NCBI GenBank assembly: GCA_038916785.1
Contig: JBCLBO010000004.1
Coordinates: forward strand, 1 to 64,000
DNA length: 64,000 nucleotides
Reading direction: 5' to 3'
Origin: VFKU01 sp038916785
GTDB taxonomy: Bacteria > Hydrogenedentota > Hydrogenedentia > Hydrogenedentales > GCA-2746185
Shown: positions 61,875-64,000 of the stretch, piece after piece
Layout of the letters: each line of letters starts with the position of its first letter
Numbering within the stretch: the first letter of the stretch is position 1
The notes under the pieces: model-generated
Seen by the model: the letters and a program-made list of their open reading frames with translations, nothing else
Databases searched by the model: none
Told to the model about the DNA's origin: nothing
Program-made: the position numbers and the translations under genes

Positions 61875-62094
61875 GCGCGAGGACTACTCACTCACCGGAG
61901 CGATACTCGCAGGGCTGGGCGCGCTCGCGATGTTTGCCGGACGCGCGATCGCCTACGGACCCTGGGCCGTAGGCCTCTACAGCGCCGGCACGATCGCGAT
62001 CGTCACCGGATTCGGCCTCGCCATCTTCGGCGCCGTGTTACGCCTGCTCGCGCGACCGCTGATCGATCCCGCAGACCCCGGTCCAGCCCGCTGA
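61732..62094 (+). CDS. Hypothetical small membrane protein
   Basis: From an in-frame GTG at 61732 this frame encodes 120 residues. Only the last 85 look natural: EAIRLADADAARATREDYS, then two hydrophobic segments (GAILAGLGALAMFAGRAIAYGPWAVGLY; IAIVTGFGLAIFGAVLRLLARP). The upstream part lies antisense to the membrane-protein gene at 61506-61874, so the true start is uncertain and may be closer to 61840. Confidence 0.4.
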   Translation: MLAAHACRTRRRAQELGRAAQTAGRSSSSQAAPLEAIRLADADAARATREDYSLTGAILAGLGALAMFAGRAIAYGPWAVGLYSAGTIAIVTGFGLAIFGAVLRLLARPLIDPADPGPAR

Positions 62095-62167
62095 TCCCAG
62101 GACTCGCCATGATCGGAGCTCAGCCCGCTTCCATTTTGCGAATCACGCCAATTCAACGCTCGCCAAT

Positions 62168-62191
62168 GTGGAAGCGGCGTCCCGCCGCTTC
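62168..62191. repeat. GTGGAAGCGGCGTCCCGCCGCTTC palindrome
   Basis: A near-perfect palindrome (GAAGCGGCG against CGCCGCTTC with a short loop) related to the copy at 60741-60764. It lies in the 198-bp gap upstream of tRNA-Arg(CCG). Confidence 0.65.
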
Positions 62192-62292
62192 AAAAAAGCC
62201 GGGAACGCCTCTGCGCCCCTGACAATGTCAACTCGCTCTAGACCCCGCCCCCGTCCGCGTGCTAAACTGGTAATTCCTCAGCGGCTTTCCAC

Positions 62293-62368
62293 GCGCTCGT
62301 AGCTTAGTGGATAGAGCACTAGCCTCCGGAGCTAGGGGTCGTAGGTTCGAATCCTACCGAGCGCGCCA
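62293..62368 (+). tRNA. tRNA-Arg (anticodon CCG)
   Basis: Cloverleaf parts are visible: acceptor GCGCTCG/CGAGCGC, D arm with AGCTTAGTGGATAGAGC, anticodon stem CTAGC/GCTAG around loop CTCCGGA, and a T arm with GGTTCGAATCC. The anticodon CCG reads CGG (Arg). Discriminator G and CCA are encoded, and a T-rich tract follows directly (62370-62374). Confidence 0.95.
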
Positions 62369-62456
62369 TTTTTCCCCCCTTCGCCCCGCCGCCCAGCGTG
62401 ATACAATTCGGGCATGTAACGATCACGCGCCGCACACGCGTATCCGGGTCCTGACG

Positions 62457-62633
62457 CACGAAGAGACCCGTTTCTGGCATAGCCGATTCAATCGTCATTT
62501 TCGCGACACCCACCAGGATCGAATCGTCCAGCGCTGTGTGCAAGAAGCCCGCACCAACGGGTATTCCGGTTACGCAATCTTCGACGCCTACGAAAAACTC
62601 GTGGCCCGCGGACCAATTTCCCCGGCAAAGTGA
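62457..62633 (+). CDS. Possible small protein of about 58 residues without clear start
   Basis: The open frame downstream of tRNA-Arg(CCG) encodes THEETRFWHSRFNRHFRDTHQDRIVQ, then VQEARTNGYSGYAIFDAYEKLVARG. This looks like natural helical protein, but no ATG, GTG or TTG opens it after the tRNA; the in-frame start lies inside the tRNA at 62307. It could use a CTG near 62451, be a remnant, or be an unrecognised small gene. Confidence 0.3.
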   Translation, partial: HEETRFWHSRFNRHFRDTHQDRIVQRCVQEARTNGYSGYAIFDAYEKLVARGPISPAK

Positions 62634-62639
62634 TCGCAA

Positions 62640-62670
62640 CGGGAGGGTCGCGCTCCCGCGCGACCGAAGA
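62640..62670. repeat. GGGAGGGTCGCGCTCCCGCGCGACC hairpin
   Basis: This palindrome belongs to the family at 14712-14738; a third copy lies at about 63202-63226. It is located between the tRNA/small-ORF region and the convergent receiver gene. Confidence 0.65.
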
Positions 62671-62675
62671 GCGGC

Positions 62676-63050
62676 TTAGGGCTTCGGCCGGGTCAATTCT
62701 GTCACCGCGCGCCGGAGCTCATCGAAATCACAGGGTTTCATCAACGCCCGATCCGCGCCCGTCAGAAGCGCGCGGTCCAGATTGGCCTTGATGCAGATTC
62801 CACCACGGCCCGACAACGCGATGATTTTCACGGTGGGCGCATCGCGGCGGAGGTCGCGGATGACCTCCGCGCCGTCCATATTCGGCATGATGAGGTCCGT
62901 GATCACGACATCGGTGGGACGGTCGCGGAAGACCTTGAGCCCCGTCGCGCCATCGGCCGCCTCGCAGACCTCGTGCCCGTCGCGCTCCAATGCCAGGCGC
63001 ACCGCTTCCCGCATATCGTCTTCGTCATCCAGGACGAGTACGCGTGCCAT
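62676..63050 (-). CDS. Stand-alone response-regulator receiver (CheY-like)
   Basis: This 124-residue protein is a complete receiver domain: LVLDDEDD (Asp8-Asp9), phospho-acceptor Asp52 in VVITDLIMPNMDG, a Ser in ALSGRGG, and Lys in LMKPCDF. There is no output domain, so it probably acts by protein contact or as a phosphorelay step. No kinase gene is adjacent. The ATG at 63050 is chosen because it begins the first strand. Confidence 0.92.
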   Translation of the reverse strand: MARVLVLDDEDDMREAVRLALERDGHEVCEAADGATGLKVFRDRPTDVVITDLIMPNMDGAEVIRDLRRDAPTVKIIALSGRGGICIKANLDRALLTGADRALMKPCDFDELRRAVTELTRPKP

Positions 63051-63515
63051 GGCCCCTGCCATCCCCATTGCGCCCACCCCGGACGCTTTACACCTAATCT
63101 CGTATAAAGCGTACCACACGAATCGGGGCGCCGAAGGGCCGAAATCCCCCGAAGACGCCGCCCGAGGGGCCCACCATTTCGAGGATAATCCCGAAGCCGG
63201 GAGGGGAGGGTCGCGCTCCCGCTCGGCCGACGCGATTCACCCCATCTCCTGCAAAGAAATCAGCAAAGGACCGAAGGTCTCATTGGGGGACATGATTTAC
63301 ACGATTGACAAGATTCCAAAAAAACTCTGTCCCTTAAATCATGGAAATCCTGTCCACCCTTGTTCTGGTCCTCGGAAGGGCGGTCTTGTCTCTTCAAACC
63401 CCGGCTACGGCCAATCGAGAACTCACTTGAGCTATCCTTCGCGGTGTAACCTGGAATGCGCAGCTCTTGTGTCTGAGTACTCGCGGCATTCGACCGCGAT
63501 CGAGGAGGACCGGCC
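63051..63515. repeat. Gene-free stretch with dispersed repeats
   Basis: No gene is supported between the receiver and the DinB-family gene. It contains a GGGAGGGTCGCGCTCCCGC hairpin (about 63202-63226) and a run resembling the repeat near 38.1 kb (ACACGATTGACAAGATTCC to AAATCCTGTCCACCCTTG, about 63299-63364). Confidence 0.5.
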
Positions 63516-64000
63516 ATGGACGACCTGAAGTATCCCATCGGAAAATTCAAAATGACCGGCGAGGTCTCGCCCGCAGCTCGCCTGCAATACATCCGCGAGA
63601 TCGCCCAGACGCCCGGCGCCCTCCGCGCGGCCGTGAAGGGACTCAGCGACTCGCAACTCGACACGCCGTACCGGCCCGGCGGATGGACCCTGCGCCAGGT
63701 CGTGCATCATCTGCCCGACAGCCACATGAACAGTTACATCCGCTTCAAGCTCGCAGGCACCGAGGACAACCCGGCGATTCGGACCTACGAAGAACAACTC
63801 TGGGCCGAACTCCCCGACGCGAAGTCTGGACCGGTGGCGATGTCGCTCGACCTTCTCGATGCGCTGCACATCCGCTGGGTCGCGCATTTGAACAACCTCG
63901 CGCCGGCCGGCTTCGCGCGCGCCTTCGTGCATCCAGCGCTCGGCCCCGTGCCGCTCGACAAGGCGCTCGCACTCTACGCCTGGCACGGCCGCCACCACGT
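63516..64000 (+). CDS. DinB/YfiT-type metal-dependent protein (truncated by window end)
   Basis: The first 161 residues of a four-helix-bundle DinB-superfamily protein are present; the gene runs off the window. It begins MDDLKYPIGKF, has the LRAAVKGLSDSQLDTPYRPGGWTLRQVVHHLPDSHMNSYIR segment with metal-binding His residues, and ends at WHGRHH, the second His cluster. This pattern fits YfiT/BstA-like thiol transferases and putative metal-dependent hydrolases. The ATG at 63516 has GAGGAGG at good spacing. Confidence 0.85.
   Translation, partial: MDDLKYPIGKFKMTGEVSPAARLQYIREIAQTPGALRAAVKGLSDSQLDTPYRPGGWTLRQVVHHLPDSHMNSYIRFKLAGTEDNPAIRTYEEQLWAELPDAKSGPVAMSLDLLDALHIRWVAHLNNLAPAGFARAFVHPALGPVPLDKALALYAWHGRHH

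Noticed and set aside
62319..62639. 106-residue minus-strand frame near tRNA-Arg(CCG)
   Set aside because: It reads through the tRNA gene on the opposite strand; the ending ARSVGFEPTTPSSGG is the well-known spurious peptide produced by tRNA antisense translation.

Overview
The window is GC-rich, gene-dense DNA from a bacterial chromosome. Lnt, secretin-domain proteins and an LpxH-like metallophosphatase point to a diderm (outer-membrane) cell. DUF1080, DUF4159, sialate O-acetylesterase, a REP-associated (RAYT) transposase and many intergenic palindromes recall Planctomycetota-, Hydrogenedentota- or Lentisphaerota-like genomes. That placement is an inference from gene content. No rRNA gene or CRISPR array was seen; two tRNA-Arg genes (CCT and CCG anticodons) are present.

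Layout. 0-4.9 kb is accessory: a DUF433/DUF5615 pair, a methyltransferase, a two-gene AAA-ATPase (DUF3696) plus PIN-like module ending beside tRNA-Arg(CCT), and gene debris. 5-6.8 kb holds a secreted sialate O-acetylesterase and a small membrane protein. 6.8-14.7 kb is a CoA-ester gene cluster: DMT transporter, HpcH/HpaI-type lyase, tandem MaoC hydratase, a long acyl-CoA dehydrogenase resembling methylsuccinyl-CoA dehydrogenase, acyl-CoA ligase and CaiB CoA-transferase. Together they would take methylsuccinyl-CoA through mesaconyl-CoA and methylmalyl-CoA to propionyl-CoA plus glyoxylate. 14.8-21.8 kb (minus strand) is an envelope operon: small periplasmic protein, TPR lipoprotein, two short secretin-domain proteins, Lnt and MurJ.

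22-32 kb carries a secreted glycoside-hydrolase-like protein, an LpxH-like phosphatase, a lipid kinase, DUF4159, DUF1080, a RAYT transposase bracketed by inverted repeats, an enoyl-CoA hydratase and a DUF4139 protein preceded by a decayed partial copy of itself. 32-35 kb is a compact plus-strand run (NnrE, YggT, Pcm, ABC ATPase) facing a GntR regulator. 35-40.5 kb groups RsmI with DNA-repair enzymes: a family-X polymerase that has lost most of its PHP domain, endonuclease III and DNA polymerase II. 40.5-45 kb has an SMP-30 protein, tandem repeats, a REC-GGDEF protein with a degenerate GGDEF site, a 148-bp MITE-like element and two membrane proteins.

45-49 kb is GH4 glycosidase-purC-purF, tightly coupled. 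49-52 kb has a second DUF433/DUF5615 pair, whose toxin has lost a key acidic residue, and a sulfatase-like membrane protein. 52-59 kb is SecA followed by a transglutaminase/ABC-exporter operon. 59-64 kb has a pseudo-receiver, a secreted protein, a zinc-ribbon protein, tRNA-Arg(CCG), a stand-alone receiver and a truncated DinB-family gene. The best candidates for undescribed biology are the ATPase/PIN pair, the methylsuccinyl-CoA module, the secretin cluster and the PHP-deleted polymerase.
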